Part shown: positions 37,452-45,753 of the stretch, piece after piece | Layout: the number at the start of each line of letters is the position of its first letter | How positions within the stretch are numbered: position 1 is the stretch's first letter | Position numbers and translations under genes: made by a program | NCBI GenBank assembly: GCA_016709445.1 | Contig: JADJMV010000014.1 | Coordinates: 58,539-122,538, forward strand | Length of the DNA stretch: 64,000 nt | From: Phycisphaerales bacterium | GTDB taxonomy: Bacteria > Planctomycetota > Phycisphaerae > Phycisphaerales > UBA1924 | Direction: 5' to 3' | The notes under the pieces: generated by a model | Database searches by the model: none | The model's input: the letters and a program-made list of their open reading frames with translations, nothing else | What the model was told of the DNA's origin: nothing

Positions 37452-37679
37452 ATGCCCATCTCTATCGTCGGTCAGGCACTGGCACCCACAGAGTCGGTGG
37501 GCGACGTGTGGCGCGAGCTGGCCCGCGACCTCGAAGGCATGGAGCCAAATACGTGGGCAGCAATCGCTCCCATCAGCCAAGTATTCGAGCGTCAGCACCG
37601 AGGGCACTCGTACGCACTTCCCCGCACTCCCACTGACGTTCCTGCGGCCCAGAAAGCGACAACGCCCGCAAGTCATTGA
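37452..37679 (+). CDS. Small hypothetical protein, doubtful
   Basis: 75 aa (MPISIVGQALAPTESVGDVW). No recognised domain and no ribosome site; its last codons run into a perfect hairpin. It could be a real small gene or chance. Confidence 0.2.
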   Translation: MPISIVGQALAPTESVGDVWRELARDLEGMEPNTWAAIAPISQVFERQHRGHSYALPRTPTDVPAAQKATTPASH

Positions 37680-37733
37680 CTTGCGGGCGTTTGGATCGTG
37701 AGTCAGGGTGACAGCACGCCAGTTGAACTCGTT
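37661..37733. terminator. Perfect hairpin and box element, copy a
   Basis: A 13-bp stem ACGCCCGCAAGTC with loop ATT occupies about 37662-37690 and is followed on the plus strand by TTT. About 15 bases on, GGGTGACAGCACGCCAGTTG (37705-37724) matches the box seen in the elements at 34.0, 42.8 and 44.4 kb. Terminator activity is likely in at least one direction. Confidence 0.7.
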
Positions 37734-38205
37734 GCCTCCCAGATCAGACTCCGGTGTCCAGAAACACCGAGTCTGATCTCACGGTGAGGCGTGATCGGCT
37801 CCGCACGCACCACCCCCGGCAGAGTCTCGATCGGTTGCGTCATCTGACGCGTGTGCACGTGGTCACAGGCCCGCGGCTTCTGAGGAAGTCGCGGCGTCAC
37901 GCTGAAGCTCTCTCGCGTCGCTCGATGCATCCAAGCCTCGATCATGCCCTTGAGCCTGCGCGGGGAGGGGCGCTACCATCGGCTACCAAGCCAAATCTCG
38001 CGCTCACGGGCAAGAACGCCGTCCGCGTGGAGGAGGTTGTCGTGATAAACGCGGTGGAATGTGGCGCATCGAGCAGGGACGCCGGAGAGACCGGCAATGT
38101 CGTTGCGCGTGGGGGATACCCCGCGCTCGCCGCACCCTGACCAACAGGAGTTGCACCCAGGCACAAGCAAGCCCAAGTACACACCGAACCCAGAAAGGAC
38201 CAACC
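37734..38205. other. Intergenic region upstream of the detoxification operon, no gene seen
   Basis: No protein-like frame. A small GCCGGAGAGACCGGC hairpin sits near 38079-38095. I could not identify a convincing promoter for the alcohol dehydrogenase gene. Confidence 0.35.
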
Positions 38206-39300
38206 ATGAAAGCTCCAACCCAGGCCCGGAGCGAACAGTCCGCTGAATTGAAGCCCAGGCCATCCGATCTGGGCGACAGCCGGGGTGTCCCAATCAAGCA
38301 TCAGGCCTGGGTCGCAAAGGGCGCGAAGCAGCCGTTCGTGCTCGAGGCCCTCGAATTCGGAGCACTCGGTGATGAAGACGTCGAAGTCGCGGTGGAACAT
38401 TGCGGGCTGTGCCATTCCGATCTCTCCGTCCTGAACAACGAGTGGGGCGTCTCGCAGTATCCCGCGGTGCTCGGGCACGAGGTGATCGGCCGCGTGACGG
38501 GCGCGGGTCCGAATGCCAAGGGAATACAGGTTGGGCAGCGTGTCGGTGTCGGCTGGAACTCGGGCAGTTGCATGCATTGTCGCCAGTGCATGTCGGGAAG
38601 CCAACACCTCTGCCCGCAGGTGCAACCGACCATTGTGGGCCACCGCGGCGGGTTTGCCAGCCACGTCCGCACGCACTGGGCCTGGGCGATCCCTCTGCCG
38701 GAAGGGCTCAAGCTCCCCGAGGCCGGGCCGCTCCTGTGCGGCGGCATCACGGTCTTTGCCCCGCTGAGTATGCACGCCAAGCCGACAGACCGGGTAGGCA
38801 TCGTCGGCATCGGCGGGCTGGGGCACATGGCCGTGAAGTTCGCCGCGGCGTACGGGTGCGAGGTCACGGCCTTCACCTCCAGCGAGAGCAAGTTCGATGA
38901 GGCGAGGGGTTTCGGGGCGCATCACGTCGTATCCAGCAGAGACTCCGCGGCGATCAACAAGCTCGCGGGCGCCTTCGATCTTCTGATCAGCACGGTCAAT
39001 GTTCCCCTCGACTGGGATGCGATCATCGGCACGCTCGCGCCCAACGGCCGGTTGCACGTCGTCGGCGCCGTGCTGGAACCGATCCCGGTCGCGGCGTTCT
39101 CGCTCATCATGAAGCAGCGAGGCATCTCGGGCTCACCGACCGGCGCACCGGTGGCGATCCAGAGCATGCTCGAGTTCGCCGCCCGGCACGACATTGCGCC
39201 GCAGACCGAGCACTTCCCGATGAGCCGGATCAACGAGGCTTTCGCCCGCCTGGAATCCGGCAAGGCGCGCTACCGCATCGTGCTGGACGCGGATTTCTGA
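38206..39300 (+). CDS. Zinc-dependent NAD(P) alcohol dehydrogenase
   Basis: 364 aa, ATG 38206 after AAAGGA. MDR-family features: catalytic zinc region HCGLCHSDLSVLNNEW and GHEVIGRV; structural zinc cysteines in CMHCRQCMSGSQHLC; Rossmann motif VGIVGIGGLGHMAVKFA. It resembles the cinnamyl-alcohol/YahK-like aldehyde reductases, so an aldehyde-reducing role is likely. First gene of five in one direction with gaps of 15-38 bp. Confidence 0.9.
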   Translation: MKAPTQARSEQSAELKPRPSDLGDSRGVPIKHQAWVAKGAKQPFVLEALEFGALGDEDVEVAVEHCGLCHSDLSVLNNEWGVSQYPAVLGHEVIGRVTGAGPNAKGIQVGQRVGVGWNSGSCMHCRQCMSGSQHLCPQVQPTIVGHRGGFASHVRTHWAWAIPLPEGLKLPEAGPLLCGGITVFAPLSMHAKPTDRVGIVGIGGLGHMAVKFAAAYGCEVTAFTSSESKFDEARGFGAHHVVSSRDSAAINKLAGAFDLLISTVNVPLDWDAIIGTLAPNGRLHVVGAVLEPIPVAAFSLIMKQRGISGSPTGAPVAIQSMLEFAARHDIAPQTEHFPMSRINEAFARLESGKARYRIVLDADF

Positions 39301-39315
39301 GAGGGGCAAACACCC

Positions 39316-40044
39316 ATGAACGGCCTGCCGAAGACCGCCATCGTCACCGGAGCGTCGCGGGGGATCGGCGCCGGCGTCGCAAACGCGATGGCCCGGCAGG
39401 GATTCGCGGTCGTCGCCTGCGCCCGGGAGATGACCCGGTCCGCCGAGGTGGTGCCCTCGGACCGCGTAGCCCTGATCGACGGTGATATCGGCCTGCCCGA
39501 AACCGCGGCCAGGATCGTCGAGACCGCGCTGTCACGCTTCGGCTCGATCGATGCACTGGTCAACAACGCCGGCATCTTTTTCAATAAGCCCTTCACGGAC
39601 TACACGCCCGAGGACTTCAGGTCACTGATTGCCACCAACCTCGGGGGCTTTGTCTACGTCACCCAGCTCGCCATTAAGCAGATGCTGACGCAGCAGATGG
39701 GCGGGAGCATCATCACGATCACGGCGGCCCTCGCCCGAAACCCGATTCGCGGCGTGGCCGCGGCGGTGCCGATGATCACCAAGGGCGGACTCGAAACCGC
39801 GACGCAGCACCTCGCGATGGAGTACGCCAAGGACGGCATCCGCGTCAACGCCGTTGCGCCCGGCGTGGTCGACACGCCTCTTCACCGCGACACACCCAGG
39901 CGCGTCATGGAGAGTCTATCGCCGATGGGCCGGCCTTCGACGGTCGAGGACATCTCCGACGCCGTCATGTACCTGACCGGAGCGTCAACGGTCACCGGCC
40001 ACATCCTCTACGTCGATGGCGGAGCACATTTCGGCCGCTGGTAG
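39316..40044 (+). CDS. Short-chain dehydrogenase/reductase with atypical active site
   Basis: 242 aa. The cofactor motif TGASRGIGAG, NNAG (VNNAGIFFN) and the C-terminal GHILYVDGGAHFG are normal. The catalytic Y-x-x-x-K is replaced: the lysine is in VPMITKGGLETATQHLAMEY, but four residues before it is proline, so the usual tyrosine is absent. Related SDRs share this and may be inactive or use another residue. Confidence 0.9.
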   Translation: MNGLPKTAIVTGASRGIGAGVANAMARQGFAVVACAREMTRSAEVVPSDRVALIDGDIGLPETAARIVETALSRFGSIDALVNNAGIFFNKPFTDYTPEDFRSLIATNLGGFVYVTQLAIKQMLTQQMGGSIITITAALARNPIRGVAAAVPMITKGGLETATQHLAMEYAKDGIRVNAVAPGVVDTPLHRDTPRRVMESLSPMGRPSTVEDISDAVMYLTGASTVTGHILYVDGGAHFGRW

Positions 40045-40064
40045 ACCACAAAGGAGACTCCTTC

Positions 40065-40553
40065 ATGCCCCCAGCCACCCCGAGCCCTTCGGCAGCCGAG
40101 GACCGCCTCGCCAAGCTCGGCGTTCATCTCCCCGAACCGCCGACGCCGTTTGGCACCTACGTTCCGGCGGCCCAATCGGGCGATCTTCTCTTTCTGAGCG
40201 GGATGCTCGCCACCACGGGCCACACCGCCGCGGTGGTCGGCGTGGTGGGCAAGAGTGTGGACATCGAGGGCGGTCGGAAGGCCGCGCGCACGGCCGCGCT
40301 CAACGCGATCGCGCTCATGAGGAAGCATCTGGGCTCGCTGAGCCGCGTGAGCCGCGTGGTCAGGCTCGGTGTCTACGTGGCCGCACACCCGGACTTCACC
40401 GACCACGCCAAGGTGGCCGACGCCGCATCGGACCTCTTTCGAGACGTCTTCGGCGCCGAGGGCGTCTCTTCTCGCCTCGTCCTCGGCGTCGCGAGTCTCC
40501 CTCTCGGATCGCCGGTGGAGCTGGAAGTCATTGTGGAGGTGAAGAGCGGTTGA
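40065..40553 (+). CDS. RidA-family (YjgF-like) protein
   Basis: 162 aa, ATG 40065 behind AAAGGAGA. The family pattern LLFLSGMLATTG, a helix NAIALMRKHLGSLSRVSRVV and VELEVIVEVKSG mark the longer RidA subgroup. Belongs to the detoxification operon and may remove reactive enamines or imines. Confidence 0.88.
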   Translation: MPPATPSPSAAEDRLAKLGVHLPEPPTPFGTYVPAAQSGDLLFLSGMLATTGHTAAVVGVVGKSVDIEGGRKAARTAALNAIALMRKHLGSLSRVSRVVRLGVYVAAHPDFTDHAKVADAASDLFRDVFGAEGVSSRLVLGVASLPLGSPVELEVIVEVKSG

Positions 40554-40591
40554 TTGTTCGCGTATCTGGAAGGCCCTCCAAGGAAAGCATC

Positions 40592-41533
40592 ATGGCGGCG
40601 CCCGACGACCTCCGCTCCAAGAAACTGCCCCTCAACAACGGATCAGGCGCGATGCCGGCGCTCGGATTCGGCACGCTCATCCCCGACCCCGCCGCCACCA
40701 GGGCCGCGACGAAGGCCGCGCTGGAGACGGGCTTTCGCCTGCTCGACACCGCCGAACGCTACCGAACCGAAACAGAAGTCGGAGAGGCGATGCAGGAGGT
40801 GTTCAGGTCGGGCAAGATTCGGCGAGAGGATGTGTTTGTCGTCACCAAGCTCTGGAATACCAACCATCGTCCCGAACGCGTCAAGCCGGCGTTCGAGGCC
40901 AGCCTGAGGAAACTCCGGCTCCACTACGTCGACCTGTATCTCATCCATACACCATTTGCCTTTCAGCCCGGAGACGAGCAGGATCCGAGAGATGCGCACG
41001 GCGGCGTGATCTATGACAAGTCGGTGACGTTGCTGGACACATGGACAGCCCTCGAAGACCTGGTGCGCGAAGGCAGGTGCAGGGCCATCGGGCTCTCCGA
41101 CGTCAACCTCGAGCAGACCAAGAGCATCTTCGACGCCGCGACGATCAAGCCCGCAGTGGTTCACGTCGAGTCCCACCCGTACCTCCCGGAATGGGAACTC
41201 CTGCGCTATTGCCACGCGCACGGCATCGTGCTGCAGGCCTTCGCGGCGCTGGGTCACGGTATGGACCCCCGTCTGCTCGAAGATCCGGTCATCGTCGCGG
41301 TGGCCGGACGCGTCAACAAGACCCCCGCCCAGGTCTTGCTGGCCTGGGCCATCCAGCGCGGGACGGCTCCCCTGACCACCTCGAAGAACCCCCGCCGTAT
41401 CCGAGAGAACTTCGAGGTCTCGGCCATCCCGGAAGACGCCGTTCGGGAGATTTCCGAAGCGATCAAGCTCCGGGTCAGATTGAACGGGGTGGTGCAGACC
41501 GGGATCCCCGGGTTCATCCCCAGCGGCAAGTAA
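40592..41533 (+). CDS. Aldo/keto reductase
   Basis: 313 aa from ATG 40592 (AAGGAAA upstream). TIM-barrel AKR signatures: LDTAERYRTETEVGEAM (catalytic Asp and Tyr), the Lys in FVVTKLWNTNH, His in LYLIHTPFAF, and the cofactor-site LTTSKNPRRIRENFEV. NADPH-dependent reduction of aldehydes or ketones. Its last 113 bp are repeated at 45.6 kb. Confidence 0.92.
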   Translation: MAAPDDLRSKKLPLNNGSGAMPALGFGTLIPDPAATRAATKAALETGFRLLDTAERYRTETEVGEAMQEVFRSGKIRREDVFVVTKLWNTNHRPERVKPAFEASLRKLRLHYVDLYLIHTPFAFQPGDEQDPRDAHGGVIYDKSVTLLDTWTALEDLVREGRCRAIGLSDVNLEQTKSIFDAATIKPAVVHVESHPYLPEWELLRYCHAHGIVLQAFAALGHGMDPRLLEDPVIVAVAGRVNKTPAQVLLAWAIQRGTAPLTTSKNPRRIRENFEVSAIPEDAVREISEAIKLRVRLNGVVQTGIPGFIPSGK

Positions 41534-41548
41534 CGGGAGGATCGGCCC

Positions 41549-42693
41549 ATGGGCAATCCGGATGAAGTGCTGGCGTGGACGCGGTCCCGGGTGGCGACGA
41601 GGCTGGGCATCCAATACCCCATCATCCAAGGGCCCCTCGGCGGTCTGTCGTCTCAGCGCCTGACCGCCGCGGTCTCGAACTTCGGAGGCCTGGGATCTTT
41701 CGGGGCTCACGGGCTCAGCCCGGGGCGATCAGGGATGTGGTCGCAGAGCTGCGGTCGATGACGAACAAGCCGTTCGCGATGAACCTCTGGGTCTCGATGG
41801 AGGACCCCGGGGCAAGGAGATCGGACGAATCAGCATTCAATCGGAGTCTCGCGGCCATCGCGCCGATCATTCGATCGCTCGGCGGCGAGCCCCCGTCATA
41901 TACGCCGTACGCCCCGATGCGATTTGCGGATCAGGTACGGGTGCTCATCGATGCGCAGGTGCCCGTGTTCAGCTTCATCTTCGGAATCCCACCGCGGGAG
42001 ATCCTCGATGAGTGCCGCGCCAAGGGAATCGTGACGATTGGCGCCGCGACGACGCCGGATGAGGCCGTCGAGTTGCAGAAAGCGAACGTGGATGTGATCG
42101 CCGCGTCTGGCTTCGAGGCGGGGGGCCATCGCGGGTCGTTCCTCCGCGCGCCGGAGGAGTCGTTGACCGGGACCTTCTCGTTGGTGCCGCAGGTCGCGGA
42201 CCTCGTGTCCGTGCCGGTCGTGGCCGCGGGCGGCATCGCCGACGCCCGGGGCATTGTCGCGGCGTTCGCCCTCGGGGCCGAAGGCGTGCAGATCGGGACC
42301 GCGTTTCTCGCGTGCGAGGAGTCCGGGGCGAGTTCCGCGCACCGCCGGGAACTGCTCAGCGGCCGAGCCGGTCATACCGCCCTGACGAGCGGCTTCACGG
42401 GAAGGCTGGCGCGAGGCATCAAGAACCAGCTCCTTGATGCCATGAACGCCCCGGGCACCGCGATCCTGCCCTATCCGCTCCAACGCTTCCTCATGCGGCA
42501 TGCGTCGGGGCCGGCCGAAAGGGCCGGCCGGGAAGAACTCATCCCAATGTGGGCGGGCCAGAGCGCCAATCTCGCTCGGCACGCGAGCGCCCACGAACTG
42601 CTCGAATCGTTGGTGGCGGGCATCCCGGTCTTGAGCGATCGTCTGCTCGCGAGATTTCAAACCCGGCCCGATCATCACGGGATGACAGGATGA
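41549..42693 (+). CDS. Nitronate monooxygenase, one apparent frameshift
   Basis: About 381 aa. FMN enzyme oxidising alkyl nitronates. The N-terminal part (IIQGPLGGLSSQRLTAAVSN, GGLGSFGAHGLSPG) is in one frame; the remainder (VVAELRSMTNKPFAMNLWVS, VDVIAASGFEAGGHRGSF, VVAAGGIAD, GVQIGTAFLACEES) in another. Adding one G to the run at 41722-41725 joins them. The degraded copy at 45.75 kb carries the same break, so it predates or accompanies the duplication. Last gene of the detoxification operon. Confidence 0.85.
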
Positions 42694-42720
42694 TTGTGAA
42701 CCCGTCGGGCAACACCGAGA

Positions 42721-42788
42721 GGCCCGGCACTCCGCCGAGGCCGTCCGGTCCGCCCAATCGGGGTGACAACTACTCCAGATGCATTGTG
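42721..42788 (-). repeat. Box-plus-hairpin element, copy b
   Basis: Hairpin GGCCCGGC..GCCGAGGCC at 42721-42742, then after 14 bases AATCGGGGTGAC (42756-42767). About 57 bp are some 85% identical to the element at 44.39-44.46 kb. On the minus strand it lies 120 bp beyond the VOC gene stop. Nothing else is seen in the gap 42694-42907. Confidence 0.65.
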
Positions 42789-42907
42789 GTAGCCCACATC
42801 GGCCTCTCGGGCTTGGAAACCAGGATTCCGCCCCGGGGTTGAACTCGTGGACGCCGCGCGGACCAGATGCTCATCGATCCGTGCGCGGGATGACGGTGAA
42901 CGGCCAG

Positions 42908-43345
42908 TCAACCAAGCTCTTCAGCGAGCCCGATGAGAAGGCCATCGGGAGCTCGAACATAGCAGAGCCGGCAGGCATCGTGGTACTGGACCACTTGGTC
43001 AACGATCTGCGCCCCGTGCTTGCTGAGCCGGGCCACGGTGTCGTCGAGATCTTCCACGGCAAACATGACTCGCAGATAGCCGAGAGCATTCACGGGTGCG
43101 GCGCGGTGATCGGAGACAACCGGCGGCGCGAGGAAGCGCGAGAGCTCGAGCTTGCCATGTCCGTCCGGGGTCCGCATCATGGCGATCTCGACGCGCATGT
43201 TGCGCAACCCGGTAACACGATCCGCCCAGTCCCCTTCGATCGGCGCTCGACCCTCAAGTTCAAGTCCCAGCTCGGAGAAGAACTCAATCGCGGCGTCGAG
43301 ATCCTCGACCACGATGCCGACATTGTCCATTCGCTTGATCGTCAT
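42908..43345 (-). CDS. VOC-family protein
   Basis: 145 aa from ATG 43345 with GGAGG upstream. Two VOC modules: MDNVGIVVEDLDAAIEFFSE and LGYLRVMFAVEDLDDTVARL, ending APDGLLIGLAEELG; metal-ligand positions are plausible. Glyoxalase-like dioxygenase or resistance protein of unknown substrate. Downstream of SRPBCC and ArsR on the same strand. Confidence 0.92.
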   Translation of the reverse strand: MTIKRMDNVGIVVEDLDAAIEFFSELGLELEGRAPIEGDWADRVTGLRNMRVEIAMMRTPDGHGKLELSRFLAPPVVSDHRAAPVNALGYLRVMFAVEDLDDTVARLSKHGAQIVDQVVQYHDACRLCYVRAPDGLLIGLAEELG

Positions 43346-43448
43346 GCTGCCTCCGTCAAGCGCCAACGCGTGCTGTCCGACCCGAGCGGAGGCTGCGAGA
43401 TAGCGCCAGGTACGACGCCCGCGAGGAGCGCGTGCACGCTCATTGTCT

Positions 43449-43895
43449 TCATGACGAGCCCCTGGCAAAGTGACCTCCGAACGCGTCGAGCAGGCCGCCC
43501 CAGCCTTCACGGTGCTGGCGCCCGAGTTGGTCGTCGGGCACGCCCGCGTGATGCAACGTCACGAGCGTCATGTCGCCCTTGGGCTCAAAGGTCATCGTGA
43601 CAACAGACTCCAAGCCTCGGGTTGCCTCAGAAACCCATGTGTGTGCGATCCGGTGCGGTCGGTCCAAGACCGTGAAGCGCCCATAGTGCGCCCACTCATG
43701 GTGGTCGTGATCAACGCTGATGTAGAACAACCCATCCACCCGGGCCGCCTGGAGTATGACTCGCGAGGGGGAGGGACCGGCCCACGGGCCCCCCGGCGTG
43801 CTCGGATCGAGCCATGCGTCGTAGACCTCTTCGGGGCTCGCAGGGATCGTGCGAGTGAGGGTCAGTTCGGTTGTCTGTGGTCCCGTGTAGGCCAT
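43449..43895 (-). CDS. SRPBCC / AHSA1-type protein
   Basis: 148 aa. TRTIPASPEEVYDAWLDPST at the start, HTWVSEATRGLESVVTMTFE in the middle and HREGWGGLLDAFGGHFARG at the end identify the ArsR-partner SRPBCC type. Its first 34 bp overlap the 3' end of the ArsR gene. Confidence 0.92.
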   Translation of the reverse strand: MAYTGPQTTELTLTRTIPASPEEVYDAWLDPSTPGGPWAGPSPSRVILQAARVDGLFYISVDHDHHEWAHYGRFTVLDRPHRIAHTWVSEATRGLESVVTMTFEPKGDMTLVTLHHAGVPDDQLGRQHREGWGGLLDAFGGHFARGSS

Positions 43896-44224
43896 TCGCT
43901 CCCCCTCCTGTTCTTGCTGAAGTGCTCCTCAAGCGAATCCAGCCGGTCGTTCCAGTACGGCGCGTAGCGGTGTGTCCAGCGTGCGACTTCCTGGAGGGGG
44001 GCGGCATCCAATGCAAGCCTGTGCTCCTTGCCCACTCGCTCACGCCGCACGAGCCCCGCTCGTTCGAGCACCTTGATGTGTTTCGATACCGCGTTGAGTG
44101 ACATGGCAAACGGCTCGGCAACATCCGTAACACACGCGGCCCCCCGCGAAAGGCGATCGATGATCGCCCGGCGGGTTGGGTCTGAAACCGCCACCAGGAC
44201 TTGATGGAGTTGGTCGCTCAGCAT
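43862..44224 (-). CDS. ArsR-family transcriptional regulator
   Basis: 120 aa from ATG 44224: VAVSDPTRRAIIDRLSRGA, recognition helix MSLNAVSKHIKVLERAGLV, then RRERVGKEHRLALD and a C-terminal WNDRLDSLEEHF. No metal-site cysteines of the classical ArsR kind. A perfect inverted repeat lies just downstream of its -10 box, implying autorepression of the ArsR-SRPBCC-VOC unit. Confidence 0.93.
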   Translation of the reverse strand: MLSDQLHQVLVAVSDPTRRAIIDRLSRGAACVTDVAEPFAMSLNAVSKHIKVLERAGLVRRERVGKEHRLALDAAPLQEVARWTHRYAPYWNDRLDSLEEHFSKNRRGSEWPTRDHRQPN

Positions 44225-44229
44225 GTCAG

Positions 44230-44273
44230 TCAACCTGTGGGTTGAATGTATCGGCCGTCCACCACAATGTCAA
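44230..44273 (-). promoter_or_regulatory. ArsR promoter and operator
   Basis: Minus strand: TTGACA (44273-44268), 17-base spacer, TACATT (44250-44245). The perfect inverted repeat TCAACC-TGTG-GGTTGA occupies 44230-44245, between the -10 box and the ATG at 44224. Confidence 0.78.
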
Positions 44274-44392
44274 GCCCGCCGAGAAGGACGGGATGGTGGG
44301 TTGAGGTGGCACAAGGCGTCAGCAGGGGTTCAACGCCTCGAACAGTCACCCAGGGTGACCCGTCATGGTCGAACGCTTCCATAAACACCAAT

Positions 44393-44478
44393 GGCCCCGG
44401 CACTTGCCGAGGCCATCCGGTCCGCCCGATCGGAGTGACAGTACACCAATAGAACTCTTCTTGGAGGGCGTTAGGGTA
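44393..44478 (-). repeat. Box-plus-hairpin element, copy c
   Basis: Hairpin GGCCCCGGCA/TGCCGAGGCC at 44393-44414 and, 14 bases on, the box 44428-44478 (GATCGGAGTGACAGTACACC, then GAACTCTTCTTGGAGGGCG). Homologous to copies b and f. On the minus strand it lies 141 bp beyond the metallopeptidase stop, and the 3-kb duplication ends 6 bp after it. The rest of 44479-44618 shows nothing. Confidence 0.65.
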
Positions 44479-44618
44479 TGGGAGAGGGGAATTCGCCTCT
44501 GGGAGGCAGAAACCCGGTTTATTTGCTGTGAAACCATGAAGGCGGGTTAGGGGGCAAGGCCGACAGCGACCGACGCGGGTGCGTCTGCCCGGCTCAACGT
44601 GCCCGGGGCGCCGCGGTG

Positions 44619-45437
44619 TTACGGCTTCCATCGATCCAGACGCAGGTTCTCTGGCTTGATCGAAGCCCCGACACGTTCCATGTCCTCTATCACCCCATTC
44701 GGATCTGCATCGACCGTGGCACAGAACTCTTGAAGAGACGTAAAGGACTGCACCACGAGCGAGCGATCCACCCCCAGTAGGTCGTACTTGTCCACATTGC
44801 TGAGAACGTAGTCACATAGAAGCATCGCTCGTTTGTGATCGGCTGGGTGCCCGAGCTTTGCCGAGACAGAGGGGGTCCGGTCTTTTACGAGAACCCAGGC
44901 GAAGAAAAGCTGCGCTGGTCCTACGGGCAGCTCTCTGTGCGTAAGCATCAGGTCGATAGCGAACTGATCGGCTCTCAGTTCCTGATCCCGAAGGCGCGAT
45001 AGGTATTGATCCGGACTCTCGCCCGCCTGTTTTGCAGGGTCATGCTCCAGCATGACGTGGCCCACTTCATGGGCCAAGATGAAGCCGAGACACTGCCTTT
45101 GGAACCCGAGGATCGCGATCTGTGTCTTTTCCTCCAAAAGCGGAGAAGTCGACACCGCTCACCGCTAGAGAATTCATGGCCTCGCCGTGAACGAGCTCGT
45201 GTGCCTCAGATAGAGGCAGTAGGCCATGAACCACGTGGTGTCCCCGATGATCTTGCCGGGCCAGAGTACGCGATCCCGATATCTTGGACGGAGACTAGGC
45301 CTCCCCACCGAGACGGTGATCAAACCTGCGTCCGGGCTATTCGGGCTGGCGGTAAAGAACGAGTAGGGCGTGTCATTGTCGACATCGATCTTGACGCGGA
45401 GAAGGGCCCTTTGCTTTATACTTCTCCAGGCAGCCAC
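44619..45437 (-). pseudogene. HEVGH zinc metallopeptidase, frame broken
   Basis: The 3' part reads LGFILAHEVGHVMLEHDP then QELRADQFAIDLML: an HExxH zinc site with a downstream E-x-x-AD as in M48/gluzincin-type peptidases. Upstream in the same frame is VLWPGKIIGDTTWFMAYCLY. Between them, about 45155-45210, three in-frame stops occur, while the other frame reads SEAHELVHGEAMNSLAVSG. Two compensating indels would restore about 270 aa starting at GTG 45437. Base composition is visibly more AT-rich than its neighbours, suggesting foreign origin. No peptidase subfamily can be named safely. Confidence 0.55.
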
Positions 45438-45625
45438 TCTCGGACTTCGGTGAATGCTTCACACCATCGGCTCGTAGCGCCTGAATCCGGCTAGAATTTC
45501 TGGCGTTCCGCCGCGCTCGGAGGTAGGGCGGCGGCTCAACGGCGGGGCGGGGGGGCTTCCGTGGGCCACTTGGCTTGTGCTCTGCCCGGCATTGCCGCGC
45601 AGCCGAGGACGAAGGCCGAGAGCAG
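45438..45625. other. Spacer before the second repeat copy, no gene seen
   Basis: GC-rich sequence with a GGGGCGGGGGGG run near 45545. Probably holds the metallopeptidase promoter, but no clear boxes were found. Confidence 0.3.
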
Positions 45626-45738
45626 CGGCCATCCCGGAAGACGCTGTTCGGGGAGATTTCCGAAGCGATCAAGCTCCGGGTCAGATTGAACGGGTGGTGC
45701 AGACCGGGATCCCCGGGTTCATCCCCAGCGGCAAGTAA
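45626..45738 (+). pseudogene. Aldo/keto reductase 3' fragment (copy 2)
   Basis: Last 37 or so codons of the gene at 40592, with one extra G and one lost G relative to it. It shows that the duplication junction fell inside that gene. Confidence 0.85.
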
Positions 45739-45753
45739 CGGGAGGATCGGCCC

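Larger units (their letters stand above)
41421..44484 (+). repeat. Duplicated segment, copy 1 (intact)
   Basis: Runs from inside the aldo/keto reductase gene through nitronate monooxygenase, VOC, SRPBCC and ArsR to the start of box element c. Its second copy is at 45626-48622. Copy 1 is about 67 bp longer and keeps its VOC, SRPBCC and ArsR frames open. Confidence 0.9.

Noticed and set aside
44300..44350. tRNA-like sequence (GGGGTTCAACGCCTCG)
   Set aside because: The T-loop resemblance is superficial; no acceptor or anticodon stem can be formed.
33955..44478. Integron attC sites with a cassette array
   Set aside because: CCCTAAC at 44472-44478 resembles an RYYYAAC site, and elements follow gene ends, but no matching GTTRRRY at the other end and no integron integrase are present.
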